From contig CM049321.1 of the NCBI GenBank assembly GCA_026874595.1, positions 47,549,797 through 47,613,796 on the forward strand: a stretch of 64,000 nucleotides of DNA, read 5' to 3'. The stretch comes from Sipunculus nudus. Lineage: Eukaryota > Annelida > Sipuncula > Golfingiida > Sipunculidae. Both the position numbers and the translations under genes were made by a program. The notes under the pieces were generated by a model. It did no database searches. It saw only the letters and a list, made by a program, of their open reading frames with translations, and was not told the DNA's origin. Of this stretch, positions 45,840-58,345 are shown piece after piece (position 1 is the first letter of the stretch; each line of letters starts with the position of its first letter).

Positions 45840-46980
45840 AAATTCAGTGGTCCTCTCCACAGTGTTGGCAGCTTAATTTCGGATCCGAGCGATCAGCAAA
45901 GAATGTTCTTGAACTCCTATTTGCGACAGTGACTGTTTGTGTATTATTTGTCAGTCCTTTAACAGCCTTATGCGCTACTGTACGATATTCAGCCTCCTGA
46001 ATGATATAATGTCTGAGGGACTCTATTGTTTCATCATACCCATTTTCATGGATCCAGCATTGATGCGATGTCCCCATGCTCTCAGTCATTTTCTGACATA
46101 ATGTTGAATACAGCATTTGGCTGTCGAGTTTATTATATAAACCAGCGTCTTTCAAGTTGATCACTACTATGTCAAGTAAGTCTGCGATTTTTTTTCTCTT
46201 TTACCTTCCCTGATCGGACTGATGCAAAATTCTGAATTTCTTCCAGCTGCAGTAAAATATGGCGCCTTTTCCCGCCATATTCTCTATCTAGGCGACCTTT
46301 TGCTGCTTCATATGATGCTGCAGAATGGCCAAGATTTTGAATGACGTGCAGCGCCTCCCCGGATTTGTACTGACGTAACTGAGGTAACTTTTACTCTGGT
46401 GTTGCTGGGGCTTGATCTATACATGCAGTGAAGGCAGCCTTCCAGTTCTCGTAATTTTTTACGTTACCCGAGACAACTGGAATTGAAACTCGTTTCAGCT
46501 GTTTCAAGAAATCATTTTCTAAAGCTCGACCCTTTCTGTTTGAAGTATTACGAGTAATCTCACCTTGCTTTGGTACGAACGTCAGAGCTAGAGGTCTTAA
46601 TTCACCAAAGTCAAGATTATCTTCCTCGACAGGTGTCCTGTGACTAGTTGTTTCTCTTGATGTGGGCTTTTCTGCTTGCGCTGCTGGACAGTGATCACTA
46701 TGTTGTGCTTCTGATGGTGACTAACTTGAAATGTTATCATTTTTTGTCTTATTCTTTCGCTGCGTGGAGGATGGTGTACATTTATCCTGTAGTGGCATAA
46801 TTACCGTGAGCTTCATTGTTATCATATTAGACCGAGTGCCGCCGCTGGCAACCGATGACGTTTCACTTGCACGAGACAAGGTTTCCACTCTCTTCATTCG
46901 AAAGTATGCTGACACTTCATTTTGTGTATCAGCAAATTCGTTTTTTATTTTTTTTTCAATTTCAGCACGTCTTGTCAAAG
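45840..46980 (-). pseudogene. BEL/Pao gag region
   Basis: It starts with a charged helical segment (MTRRAEIEKKIKNEF, 46978). The DUF1759-type gag core follows in 46630-46190 (blocks SIPVVSGNVKNYENWKAAF and LGHSAASYEAAKGRLDREYG), interrupted by a stop. It ends at a zinc knuckle start, LSCQHCGEDH, near 45840. Confidence 0.75.
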
Positions 46981-47266
46981 TTCTCTAAGTCACCAGAATG
47001 CAAGTATTTGTCACAGAGTTCTGACAGAACTTCCATTACTTTTTCAAGTATTTCATCTAACTTTTTGTTAGCATGAAGCACAGATTGATTGTAAACATTA
47101 CTGGTATCGTATGATTGAATCAGTTTTTTGTTTTCATCTCAGCATTAGCTGGTTCACTTAGTTCACCATGGCGTCTGCTGTCTGACAGTTTACGACATAT
47201 TTTGCTTTAATCTGTTTTTATTGTCTTTAAAATGTCTCAAAAATACATAACCACGCTCTGCTACCA

Positions 47267-47395
47267 ATATGGTCCGATTGGCACAATATTTCCATTCACA
47301 TCAATTGCCCCCCACTTGGAACAAACACACAATGAACGATACGGAGACACACGACTTGCTGTAACTATTGTATTCACTCAACTCCTAATACAAAG
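47267..47395 (-). repeat. BEL/Pao LTR remnant (upstream copy)
   Basis: Direct-repeat partner of 41370-41499, about 300 bases upstream of the gag reading frame on the minus strand. Confidence 0.75.
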
Positions 47396-48084
47396 ACAAT
47401 GGAAATGCACCTAATTAAGACACATTCTCTTTTATTATTATGATGTTTTGATATGGAATTTATTGCTTTTTATTCATGGTTATCACCTGTAATAAGTATG
47501 CAACTGTAGTCCATCAGTCCGGTTGCATTCACAATATTCTTAATATAATGGACTTAAAGCTCATATAGGGCCAGCTATTCACTGGCCTTATTGGTAGTTA
47601 TTGTGATATCCTCACCGATGGAAGTATAAGGTTTATCCACAAGCTGTTGGTAAACAATGTCCTTGCTCCCGTGTTGAAAAACAGAGAGAAGCTAGAAAAG
47701 CACTTTTAGAGCGCAGACCTCCGCCAGTGCAGCTTTGTACCCCTATATGGCTTCGTTGTAAATGTGTGATAAAAACAGCAAGGTAATCATTGAACGTAAT
47801 GGCATACTGACACGGAGCATCATCTGGGGAACAAACTTAACAAAGCAGCTGATTCCCTCCATAATGCTTTGTCGGAAATGCAGTATTTTTAATTAAAAAA
47901 GGGATCCAGGTGGTCATACGGATCACCCTAAAATTCATCAATTGTTCCTTATATGATATCCTGATATTTTATCAGAATCTGTTCAAAACTATATGAGTAA
48001 TGTTGATAACAGAGAAACCAACGCCAGCAAAAACATTCATAACATCATTGGAGGAGGTAAAAACTAACCAAAGATGGCTGGTAG
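47396..48084. other. Intergenic DNA, nothing recognised
   Basis: No exon or repeat match was seen on either strand. Confidence 0.35.
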
Positions 48085-48370
48085 CGTCTGCGAGGGAATG
48101 AAAAGGTCACCAGTTGCAAAACTCCATTTTCAAAACTTTTGTTTGATTCACTCATTGATGGTCTTGTAGAATGCGTTTAAGTTAGGACCGGGGGCCTTTT
48201 TTGCGGACTTCACACGTTATAAACCCGTGAGTATATATATTTATATAAACAGTCTGTGTTCCTGTTGGATCGGCGTTCTTTAAATATTTTATATCAAAGG
48301 TTCAAGGATTGTCTTTATGGACGTCAGATATCGGAATAAGCCCCTGTAAAGGCCTTTATATATCTCTGTC
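48085..48370 (+). repeat. Dispersed repeat family D, degenerate copy
   Basis: GGTCACCAGTTGCAAAACTCCATTTTCAAAA, TTATAAACCCGTGAGTATAT and AAACAGTCTGTG correspond to the first half of 25895-26575. Confidence 0.55.
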
Positions 48371-48406
48371 ATTTCACATTTAGGAAAATAGTCTCTGATG
48401 ATTTTT

Positions 48407-50255
48407 AGCTCAGCTGACTATAAGTCGTGGTCCATTGTCCGTCCGTTTGTCCGTCCGTCCGTAGATGTGGCACGTTTTGAAACCGTAAGACCTAGGAATC
48501 CAAATTCGGCATAATGTTAGATGTCCCCAAGATCTACTACCAAGCCGAAAACTGGGTCTTTGCGACTTCGTTCCTTTGAGATATTAAGGAAAAACCTCAA
48601 TTTTTTATTAAAAACCTATTTTCACATTTCAGGACTGGCTAATATCAAAACCACTCATCTGTTTTTCCTCAAATTTACCATAAATATTCCTCTATATAGT
48701 TCCTATATAAATGCCAGAAATTAGGTCTGTATTATATAATTAAAAAAAGTTATAGGCTCAAACATTATGCATTTTGTAAAAAATCAGGAAAGTTATTTGA
48801 TCACTTAACACAAAACCTGTAAAAGCTATGGACTTTTTTTCCAGTAATATAACTTTAATTAAACAAAAATAAATTATATACCCAAAATAAGATCAAAATC
48901 TTTTAATTTTGTTTTCAAATATTAGCAAAAATAAAAAAATGGTACCTTCAATTTTGCCCAACTTTGACCATGGCACGTTTGTTTCTTGTAAGTGCAGTTG
49001 ATTTAATTTTCACAGCCAGTTTACATATGGATTTAATCTGATGAATTCTGAAATTTGATAGTATAAGCTTAAAAAATAGTCTAGCTATAGGAGTTTTTTA
49101 GAGGCCTTGATGTATTTGTATTTTCTAGCATTATGACCCCACTTTTGTTTACTACAACTTTGCTTGGTTCTCCAAAAATTGGCATAATGTAAGATGTCCC
49201 TAAGATCTCCTTCCAAGCCAAAAACGGGGTCTCTGTGACTTTTTTCTTTGAGAAAGTTAGGAAAACCTTAAATTATAAAATAAAAGCTAAAAAAAGGCTA
49301 GTTATTGATTTTTTGTGGAGGCTCTTGTTGTATTTCCTTACATTGTCAAGCAGCCCACTTAGGGGTCACTGTCGGTCATTCAGTATAGCTCTCTGTGCCC
49401 AGGGTATTGTTATGTAATCCCATTACTCCTGCAAGCCCTCTCTCTTTGTTGAGCTAATTCAGGCTGTCTGCAGATAATACCACAGGGAGTCTCTCTCTCT
49501 CCCCCCCCCCCCACCACACCCAATTCTGTTGACAGACCTGCACTATAAACAAGATGAATAATTTCACATTTTTCAGCAACCGGCAGTAACAACAGAGACT
49601 CCTCCCCCACTGACCCCTTCAAAACACAGGACTCATAAACAAGATGAATCTTATAATTTTACTGTTAAATTTAATTTTTTTGTTGAGACTTGGACAATTT
49701 TATTTTTTTTAAAGATAAAAATGTTCAGGAATTGAATTCTAACATTCAAATGTGATAAAATATTATGATCTAACGTAAGTGCTAATTGACTAGATTTAAG
49801 AAGATATAAATACTTTGTAGCATTTGTCTCTCTTCAAGTTGGCCGGGCCTAGGTGTGAATAATACTATTAAACTTAGTTTTAAAATCAGAAATATTGGTC
49901 ATACTTTCTGGGAATAATTTGTAAATCATATGGCCATATATATAACTATTGAAAACTTAATTTCTTCACAATTCTTTGTTTATGAATTGTAACTTTCATA
50001 TAACACTTACCGTTGGCCCATTTTTCCCTTGGTGCATCAAAAAATGGTTTCAGGTCACAAGTTTATTACACAGTGCATATGTTTTAGCTTATGTCCATTA
50101 TTCTATAATCTACAGAGTTTAATTATAGCAGCTCCATTTTCTCTTTGCTTTTGAAATGCTAATATACATAAACCAAAAGAAATAAGAATATTTTGTATTT
50201 GCTAATATTTTCCAAAATTCAGCTGAGCGATGTGACCCATAGGTCCCTTGTTTTT
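48407..50255 (+). repeat. Dispersed repeat family A, copy A1
   Basis: It begins AGCTCAGCTGACTATAAGTC, runs through a GTCCGTCC tract, then GATGTGGCACGTTTTGAAACC and the ATGTCCCCAAGATCT block. It contains a second, diverged copy of that block near 49180, so the element has internal tandem units of about 650 bases. It ends near CAGCTGAGCGATGTGACCC..CCTTGTTTTTT. A 67-codon frame starting at the ATGTCCCC block recurs in A2 and A3. Confidence 0.75.
49490..49515. repeat. (TC)n then poly-C tract
   Basis: A short simple repeat inside family A copy A1. Confidence 0.9.
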
Positions 50256-50879
50256 TCATTCTGTTGCTTGCTAGATAAAAAAAAAGAATTCAGCGAGAAC
50301 CACTCTGTAATGCTAAGCCTGGGGCTTAGTCTTAATTATCCGCCCAAGTGTATCTGAAGCAGATTATATATCCATTATGAATATCGGGAGGAGGAGAAGA
50401 CTTGATATAGCCACTGTTTGAAGTATAAGAATATATAGTAACTATAGAGTTCGAAACTGAAAGGTCAAATCATGGATTTCTGGAGTGAAAGCTTTATATA
50501 GCATGAAAAGAAGATATCAATAAAAAAAGATTGTTATTTGGTATATTACAATATTAAATTTAAAGAATTTTTGGGGGGGACATTTTAGAATTATTATTCA
50601 ATTAGATTACAAAATTGACGGTTTCTCGTTTATATTAGCACCAGTTAAAATATGGATCATACATAGGAAACAAATATAAGACAAAAGTTTCTAAGAGCAG
50701 GTACATGTGTCCAATCTTTTGTACATATATTTTAATATTTTCTCTCGTAGTGTGTTGTTATCGTTTCCAGTACTCGAGTCCGTTGAGGAGATTTAAAGTA
50801 GTGCTTTTGTCGATGTTCTTGTCCGTTCTAACCCTATACCCACCAGGAATTTAATATAGACAAACATTTGGCTCAAATA

Positions 50880-51010
50880 CCGGCTTCTCTGGCTGGGTTT
50901 AGAGCGCAGGACCCAAAGCCAGGAGATCGTAGGTTCGAATCTAAGCCGAGGCGGTGAGATTTTTCACGGTCGGACCCCACCTACGCTCAATAGCAGCGGT
51001 TACTCTACGC
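50880..51010 (+). repeat. tRNA-derived SINE candidate
   Basis: TGGCTGGGTTTAGAGCGCAGG is A-box-like and GATCGTAGGTTCGAATC (about 50926-50942) is a near-perfect B box. An anticodon-arm-like stretch lies between them, but the acceptor stem does not close. Downstream comes a non-tRNA body (GGTGAGATTTTTCACGGTCGG). This fits a SINE better than a tRNA gene. Confidence 0.5.
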
Positions 51011-52377
51011 TCAACTATTCGCTACACTACCCCCTGCATTAAACCGCGGTAGCGGTCAGGTATGGCCACCAGGCGGTGCTTTCTCTGTGGAATTTCCCCT
51101 GCGTAATATTTAACCAAACACATTACAGGTATCACCATGCACAATCGGATGTTCTTCGAGTTACACTGCTGTGGAAAGCGTTTGGTAGCACAGTTTTTCC
51201 ATCCCCATTGGATTATACACGTCGCAATCGTCAGCTTTCAACACAGTCTCTCTACCGACTTTCCTGAGGTCAGTTATCCCCCACAGTCTGCATATTTCCC
51301 TTTATTCCCGTTCAACACGAGCTTGCCACGGGTATAGCTATGTTTGTTTACACGCTAAGCCAATCAGAAATCTTCTACCAGTTCTGCAGAATAATTTAAA
51401 CGGAGAGCCAATTAGATTTGACGTTATCCAGCGCACTGACTGAGTATTGCCAAACCTGAAAAATCCTGCTATTTCACACAGGGTGTGAGTGGAAGGTCAC
51501 CTGGCCGGGAGTTCACGCGCTATGTTCAGGGCTAAGCCTTGACCCAGGGTGAGCGCTCTGCAGGATTGATGGGGAGACTGTGCCAATCAGTCGTGTTTCA
51601 ATCACAAACGAGAGCGCCTTTCGGGGATTCCTCGGTGTTTATGACTCAGTTATGGGGAAGACACACACCCAGTGCCCGCAGGAGTGGTATACCGAACCTG
51701 GTTGACACCAGTAAAATTCGAATAAAAGCCCCTGTCATTTAGTCCGAAACCGGAATGGAACTCTGCAGATGTACATATAGTTAGGTAAAACATTAACAAA
51801 CGGAGGCGGTGTTCTTCACCAAAATATTTTTAAAAAAATCAATAAATAAAATATATATGACCTTAGAAGAACAATACATATAACAGGGTTAAAACAGTAG
51901 ATCACGCCAAATAAAATAACCATTGACAAAATAAGTGTGATGAAACTGTGTCTTCCAAGATTATATCAATTTGCAAGATTAAAATACAAACAGACAGGAG
52001 AACACATGTACAGACATATGTAAAACCTAACCTGTGCCCAGTTTTTTTTTTTGACAGAGCAAATATAATGACAACAATAATAATAATATAATACATATCT
52101 ATATAATAAATAGGAGCTCAACATTTTATACACGTTCACATAAGAATGTTAACAAATGTATGAGTTTATATTATTTTCCCTCCAATTCCTCGTGATAATT
52201 AACCCATCACCAGTTTTAAACTGCAGCATTATATTTATTGTAAAATAATGACAGCTAGATTACTCAAATGAAATACTGGAAACGTCCCAATCAGGGGTTC
52301 TGCCAGGATGTGCTGCCATCTATGTCGAATCTCCAGAACTACATGTTGCCAGTCACATACATTTCCGCATGATGGCG
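51011..52377. other. Intergenic DNA
   Basis: GC-richer than average up to about 51760. Three plus-strand frames of 63-67 codons lack support. Confidence 0.3.
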
Positions 52378-52389
52378 CTAGCATCTTTT

Positions 52390-52520
52390 ACCCAGAATTC
52401 TGTCGCTTGCCCAGACTTCGAGAATTGCTTTTAGGTAAGAAAGATCGTATTTAGGCAGTTTCTTGAAAGATAGACACATGGACCCACACACCATGGACTG
52501 TATCCATGGCCGTCCGAGGT
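52390..52520 (-). other. Possible coding exon of unknown identity
   Basis: Within a longer minus-strand open frame (52776-52378), the last 45 codons look protein-like (MVCGSMCLSFKKLPKYDLSY, LKAILEVWASDRIL) and end at a fair donor, ATTCTGG|GTAAAAG (about 52390). Upstream codons are low quality. No family recognised. Confidence 0.2.
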
Positions 52521-52854
52521 TATGTAGCGGAAGTGAGTGGGTTAGTGCTGAGCCGTGTGCGAATGTAAACAAACAAAGCAGATAGCCATGAACGCATGAC
52601 AGGAACCGAACACACACATACATACACTGATACTGATAGTGATACAGACTGTGTGATAATAATAGCGAGACGCATAGTATTGTAGTAAACGTCTGTCTAC
52701 TGTCAGACGTACTGAAATCTACACTGCTTGCGGTGAAATTGATCACAAAGGAATTCCGACGTGAAACACACGTCACATTAAAGGGACATAATCAGGAGTA
52801 TTGTTATTCCTATTCTTTCTTTCACACTTTCAGTTCAGCTTTATACAAAGCCCA

Positions 52855-52906
<52 letters not shown>
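52855..52906. repeat. (AT)n microsatellite
   Basis: About 50 bases of AT dinucleotides. Confidence 0.95.
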
Positions 52907-52910
<4 letters not shown>

Positions 52911-53995
52911 GTAAAACCATTCCAGCACACAGTCTCATTTCCTCGCATATGACTGTTTAATACCTTGTCATAGGCTCATAGCCCTGACTGTTAGTAAACA
53001 CAGTCTGTCTACCATAACAAGGCCGCATGACCCAAGGTCCAAATAAGAGGCAACGCGCAGTGTTTCATATTAGTAGAAATCGACATGAGCCATGACATGC
53101 CCAATGATATGACATCAACATACTTCAGACTTCTCCATTACATGAATCTAAAAATCATTCCTACTGTCCATAACCTCGTCCATGTAGGTTTCTATATTCG
53201 GATTCTATATTCGCTCCGTAAAATTTTACAAAGTCAGTTATTAAATGATTCAACATGCTATATGAAAAAAACAATGAAACTTAAAATGAAGCATCATAAA
53301 ACATTTCAAATTTAGCATCATGATGTAAAATGGAGCAGAAATGTAACATTTATTCATATCATAATTTTTAGAGTGTAAAAATAAATGCAAATTAAAATAT
53401 GCTGTAGATGTTAGCAAATGTTCCCCTTATAAAAAGATGTGCGTGCAATATCTTAATAATCTTCCTTTTTAATGAATATAATACACATGCTATAAATGCA
53501 TGACCATGTGCAGATATATATATATTTATATTTGTGTGTGTATGTAATGGTCGAAGGCCTTGCTTGAGTTTATTTTGAAGCATTTATGTAACACCTGCAT
53601 GCAGTGTACATTGGGTATTAAAGTATTACCAAAACACATTTAAGATTTAGTCTTCAGAAGTGGCTTCAAATGATATAACAGCATTTTGCAGAATAGGGTC
53701 ATGCAAAGGTATCTGTGTACATAAGCCTGTTTTTTTTTTCATTTGTATAAAAAATATTAATAATTATATGGGAGAGCACAACAATATTAAAAAGCTAGAT
53801 GCAGCATTAATGTTACTAAATACTGACTTTAAAATATCCAGGATTTGCAAGTTTTACCTCCCACCTAGATACAGCCCATTTCTATCCGGGTTTTACCCAG
53901 GCTTTATTCAGACCTTAATATTTCCTAGTTTTAGATATATAGTTATTGTATAAACAACCCCAACAATTGCAATAATTTAATTATTAGCTCAGCTG
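52907..53995. other. AT-rich intergenic DNA
   Basis: Nothing recognised beyond a short TATATA/TGTGTG tract near 53517-53545. Confidence 0.35.
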
Positions 53996-54877
53996 ACTAT
54001 AAGTCATCTGAGCTATAGTTGTGGTCCATTGTCCGTCTGTCCGTCCGGCTGCCCGTCCGTAGATGTGGCACGTTTTGAAACCGTGAGACCTAGGAATCCA
54101 AAATTCGACATCATGTTAGATGTCCCCAAGATCTCCTACCAAGCCGAAAACTGGGTCTTTGCGACTTCGTTCCTTTGAGAAATTAAGGAAAAACCTCATT
54201 ATTTTATTGAAAACCTATTTTCACACTTCAGGACTGCCTAATATCAAAACCACTCATCTGTTTTTCCTCATATTTACCATAAATATTTCTCTATATAGTT
54301 CCTATGTACATGCCAGAAATTATGTCTCTATTATATAATTTAAAAAGTTATGGGCCCAAACATCATGCATTTTGTAAAAAATCAGGAAAGATATTGGATC
54401 ACTTAACACAAAACATGTTAAAGCTATGGACTTTTTTCCAGTAATATAACCTTAATTAATCAAAATTAAATTGTATACCCAAAATTAGACCAAAATCTTT
54501 TAATTTTTTTAAAATATTAAAAATAAAAAATTGGTACCTTAAATTTTGCCCAACTTTGACCATGGCAAGTTTTTTTCCTGTAAGAACTGTGGATTTAATT
54601 TTCACAGCATGTTTTTGTTAGCATTTTGTCTGTTAACACCAACAATTTGAAACCAGTTGATCAAAAACTGTAGATTTTATTTAAGTTTTCAAACACCATG
54701 TAACATATAATTTACATCAAGCTAGTGTCATGCAGTTTGCAAGAGCTTAGCTCCCCAGCTTCAGCTCTCAGTTCCCAAAATTTGGCATACAATTAAATGT
54801 CTCAAAAATCCCCTACCATGCCAAGAATTTTGTCACTAGGACTTAATACCTTCAAGATATTAATGAAAAACTTCATT
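53996..54877 (+). repeat. Dispersed repeat family A, copy A2, left part
   Basis: It begins with the hairpin AGCTCAGCTGACTATAAGTC..ATCTGAGCT, a GTCCGTCC tract and GATGTGGCACGTTTTGAAACC. The second internal unit starts near 54780 and is cut at 54877 by family B copy B1. The rest of that unit resumes at 58669. Confidence 0.8.
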
Positions 54878-55199
54878 TTTAGCTCAGCTGACTTTCAGTC
54901 ATGCTGGGCTATAGCGATGGGTCTTTGTCCGTCGTCCTTCCGTCTGTCCATCCGGCCGGCCGTCAGGCCGTTAGCAGGGCACAAATAGTAACCGTAGGGG
55001 CTAGGGCCATGAACCCTATGCAGTCTTAGAGGTTATAAAAAGATCTCCTTGCAAACCTGAAATTAGGTCACTGTGACCTATATTCTCGAAGTTATGGGGT
55101 GTGTTTGCACCCCCCAGAAATAACTCTTTGAGACAAAATTTTCATCCCAAACCTTCCATCTTTCACATACAGCTCACCTACCAACAGGGGAAGAACCAT

Positions 55200-55660
55200 A
55201 ATTTTTTTTAGGTCAAAAGGTCAAAGGTCAAGGTCACAGGAGCTCTTCTTTGAAAAGCCTGTGGATGCATTTTAAGCCAACCCTTTCATCCCAATTCTTT
55301 GATCTTTCACATATAGCTCACCTACTAAGTTGGAGAAGAATCCTATAGATTTTGAGGTCACAAGGTCAAAGGTCAGGGTCACAGGATCCACTTCTTTGAA
55401 AAGGTTGTGGACACATTTCAAGCTAGACTTTTCATTCCAAACCTTTCAGCACTGATATGGCTTCTCTGCCAACAGGGGAAAAGACCTGTTGATTTTGAGG
55501 TCAAATGTCAAGTTCACAGCACCCACTTCTTGCATGGAGTAATTTTCAGGCAATCTTTTCAATCTGTACCTTCCATCTGTCATATATGGCTTACCTACCA
55601 ATAAGGGAAGAAGCCTATTGATGTTGAGGTCAAAAAGTCAAAGGTCAAGGTCACAATATT
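55200..55660 (+). repeat. AGGTCA-rich tandem units in B1
   Basis: Clusters at 55210-55236 and 55355-55381 each contain half-sites spaced by 2, 1 and 0 bases; the 1-base pair is AGGTCAAAGGTCA. Weaker versions lie near 55497 and 55627. The unit also carries TCTTTCACATATAGCTCACCTAC. The same array recurs in B2 (from 59610). Confidence 0.85.
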
Positions 55661-57224
55661 TAATTGTTCTAAATGCTTGTTAGCATATTTCAAGTGTAAC
55701 TGTTCAACCCAAACCTTCAGTCTTTCACATATGCCACATCTATGCATCACTCAGTTTGACTCAAACTTCATATTTATGGGTCTTTTTGCTTGAATAAATA
55801 ACTTCTTGATTTTGGGGTCAGCTGGTCAGCAGGTTAAAGGTTGCAGGTCAAAGTTATTCACCCATTGGTTGCCAAGTAATTACACCAGATTTAAGTAGTT
55901 AGTAGTTACCCATCATTTAGAAAAAATCCAGTTGATATGTGGGCAAAAGGCCAAGGTCATAGGTCAGTGATGTTCACAATTACTTATTTTATAGGTCAGT
56001 GATGTTCACAATTACTTATTTTATAGACCATCTCTATTTTTCTTGTATATATAACCATCCCACCCCAGCTGGTAATCTCCCTGTGTGGCTGTAATTGTGA
56101 GTGACACTGGTGACATATGACTCCCTTTTGTTTCAGCCTATTAAGTGATAAGGATCAGTGATAAGTACCTCATTACTTCATAACAAAAACACTGTTGTCT
56201 GAATGCTTCAGCCAGGCATTAAGACTATGAGAGTATAGTATTAAGGTTTAGCTACTGATTTATAAGATGATGGGAACATTTTGCAGTTTATTTTATGGAA
56301 TCCTAGCAATAAACATAGTTTCCTAGATATCTGAATATTTTAATATATATCACCACATATAAAAGCAAGTGATTGTTCTCATAATATGTGGATGTGTACC
56401 TTGATTTAGGATGGCTTTTTGTTTTATTTCAAGACCCTTAGTCATGCTTTCTGCATTTCTTTTCTTTCAGGTTTGGCAGTTTACCTACCCTGCTGACCCC
56501 ATTGAAAAGCAGAGTGATAATAAAAAATATTGGACTTACACTTTTTACAATTGCATATCTATAAATCTGATATGAGCGCCTGGACATGCCTTTTGAATTA
56601 TTTTGGGCATTCATTACTGGATAATTTGCCCCAAGTTTGGTCTCTTATTGGAGAATGTGGGATATCAAATGTCATACTTGTCAGAAATCCATTATGTCTG
56701 CCAGTTAGCCACCTTAGAAATTATTTCTTCAGTGCAGTTTCAGTAATTTTTGTTTAATGTTTGGTCCGATTTAGAGAATGTTTGTTGTCTGATTTCAGAC
56801 TTGTCAAAAGTCCAATATGGCCACCAGGCAACCATCTTTTAATTCCTTTTGATCATATTATCTCAAGAACAGTTAAAGTGAATGCAGTTGGATGTATATT
56901 TATGTAATCTTGTAAAGGATTGGGTCAAATATTTCTGAATAAATATTACCATCATTTATAAAAGTGCAATACAGTTGGCTTGTATTGAATAAAAATTCAT
57001 ACAGAAGCACCTGTTTCTCAATAATTGCATCCGCCAAAACAGAGTTTCGCGGATACAAGGTTTTCAGCTGCACGCCGCCGCCGCCGCGTAGGTGTCCGGA
57101 GAACTCCTCCATAACCGCTGGGCAGAATTTTACGAAACCCGGGATTATGTTCAGTTCACATGTGAACTGCTGCACCCCAATTTTGTTTTGACCTCTGACC
57201 TTTCTTCTGCACTCTGCGTCAGTT

Positions 57225-58345
57225 TGTGTGTCTGTTTCTTCACATAAACCAACATATCTCAAGAACTGATTGACCGATCAGGAAATTTTTTTGCACAAAT
57301 GTAGCCCTTGGAGAGCTGTTTAACATACAAAAAATGGTGGCGCCACCTGCAACCATGTTTGCACAGTGTTCATCTGTTTGTATGCCTTGGGTTAAAATCA
57401 CTCATATCTCTGCTGTGGTTTGACTAATTCACCTGAAATTCAGCATGCGTATACAAATATAGCCCTGGGATAGCTTTATAACATATACAACAAGAGGTGG
57501 CGCCACCTGCAACCATGTTTGCACAGTGTCCATTTGTTCATCTGCCTGGGGTTAAAATCACTCATATCTCTGCAGTGGTTTGACTAATTCACCTAAAATT
57601 CGGCATGCGTATACATCCTAGACAGCTTTTCTGATTTTATGACAGGTGGCGCCACCTACATTAACGTTTACGCTGCAGACATCCAAGCTCATATTTGGGA
57701 ACCGTTTGACCGATTGAGCCAAAATTTTGCATGTGTATAGATCTCACATAGCTCTGTATCATACGCAAAACTGGTGGCGCCACCTGCAGCTATTTTTGCA
57801 CAGCTCCCGTCTATTTGTCTGCCATGGGATAAAATCACTCATATCTCTGCAGTGGTTAAAATTTTGCAGGTTTATACATCCCCGACAGCTCTCTTGATTT
57901 TATGACAGGTGGCGCCACCTACATTCTACATTTATGCAGCAGATATCCAAGCTCATATCTTGGGAACCGTTTGACCGATTGGGCCAAAGTTTTGCATGTG
58001 TATAGTTCTCACATAGCTCTTTTTCATACGCAAAACTATTGGCACCACCTGCAGCCATTTTTGCACAGCGTCCATCTGTTTGTCTGCCAAGGGCAAAAAT
58101 CACTCATATAAATGTAGTGGTTTGACTTATCTGCCTTAAATTTTGCATATGTATACAATTTGGACAGCTTTCTGGATTTTGTGGTAGGTGGCGCAACCTA
58201 CATTCACAATGGGGCTGCAGACATCCATGCTGATATGCAACACTTCACTCTATTTCCCCTTGCCACTCAATCCATGCCTCACTTCACCAGTTCCACTCTG
58301 ATTTAGGCAGATACACGTAGTCGCTTGTCGACTACCCGTATTCTA
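57225..58345 (+). repeat. Dispersed repeat family C with GGTGGCGCCACC palindrome array
   Basis: Perfect 12-base palindromes start at 57336, 57496, 57645, 57773 and 57908, with diverged versions near 58038 and 58186, spaced 128-160 bases. Two alternating contexts are seen: TGGTGGCGCCACCTGCA and CAGGTGGCGCCACCTACATT. ACCGATTG and TTTTGCATGTGTAT phrases recur. It ends with the terminal block also found at 37738-37812. Confidence 0.9.

Larger units (their letters stand above)
41370..47395 (-). mobile_element. Decayed BEL/Pao LTR retrotransposon
   Basis: The minus strand carries, in order, gag (about 46980-45840), aspartic protease (45700-44944), reverse transcriptase (44873-44200), RNase H (43830-43420), integrase (43095-42240) and an integrase tail (to about 41950), between two similar terminal blocks (47395-47267 and 41499-41370). 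The single gag-pol order protease-RT-RNase H-integrase and the wording of each module are those of BEL/Pao. Stops and frameshifts occur in every module, so it is inactive. A 5' LTR longer than the shared 130 bases cannot be delimited. Confidence 0.9.

Noticed and set aside
50880-50950. tRNA gene
   Set aside because: Boxes are tRNA-like, but the acceptor stem does not close and a non-tRNA body follows.
52378-52776. 132-codon minus-strand frame as a complete gene
   Set aside because: The first two thirds have poor composition and no start context. Only the last part is kept as a weak exon candidate.
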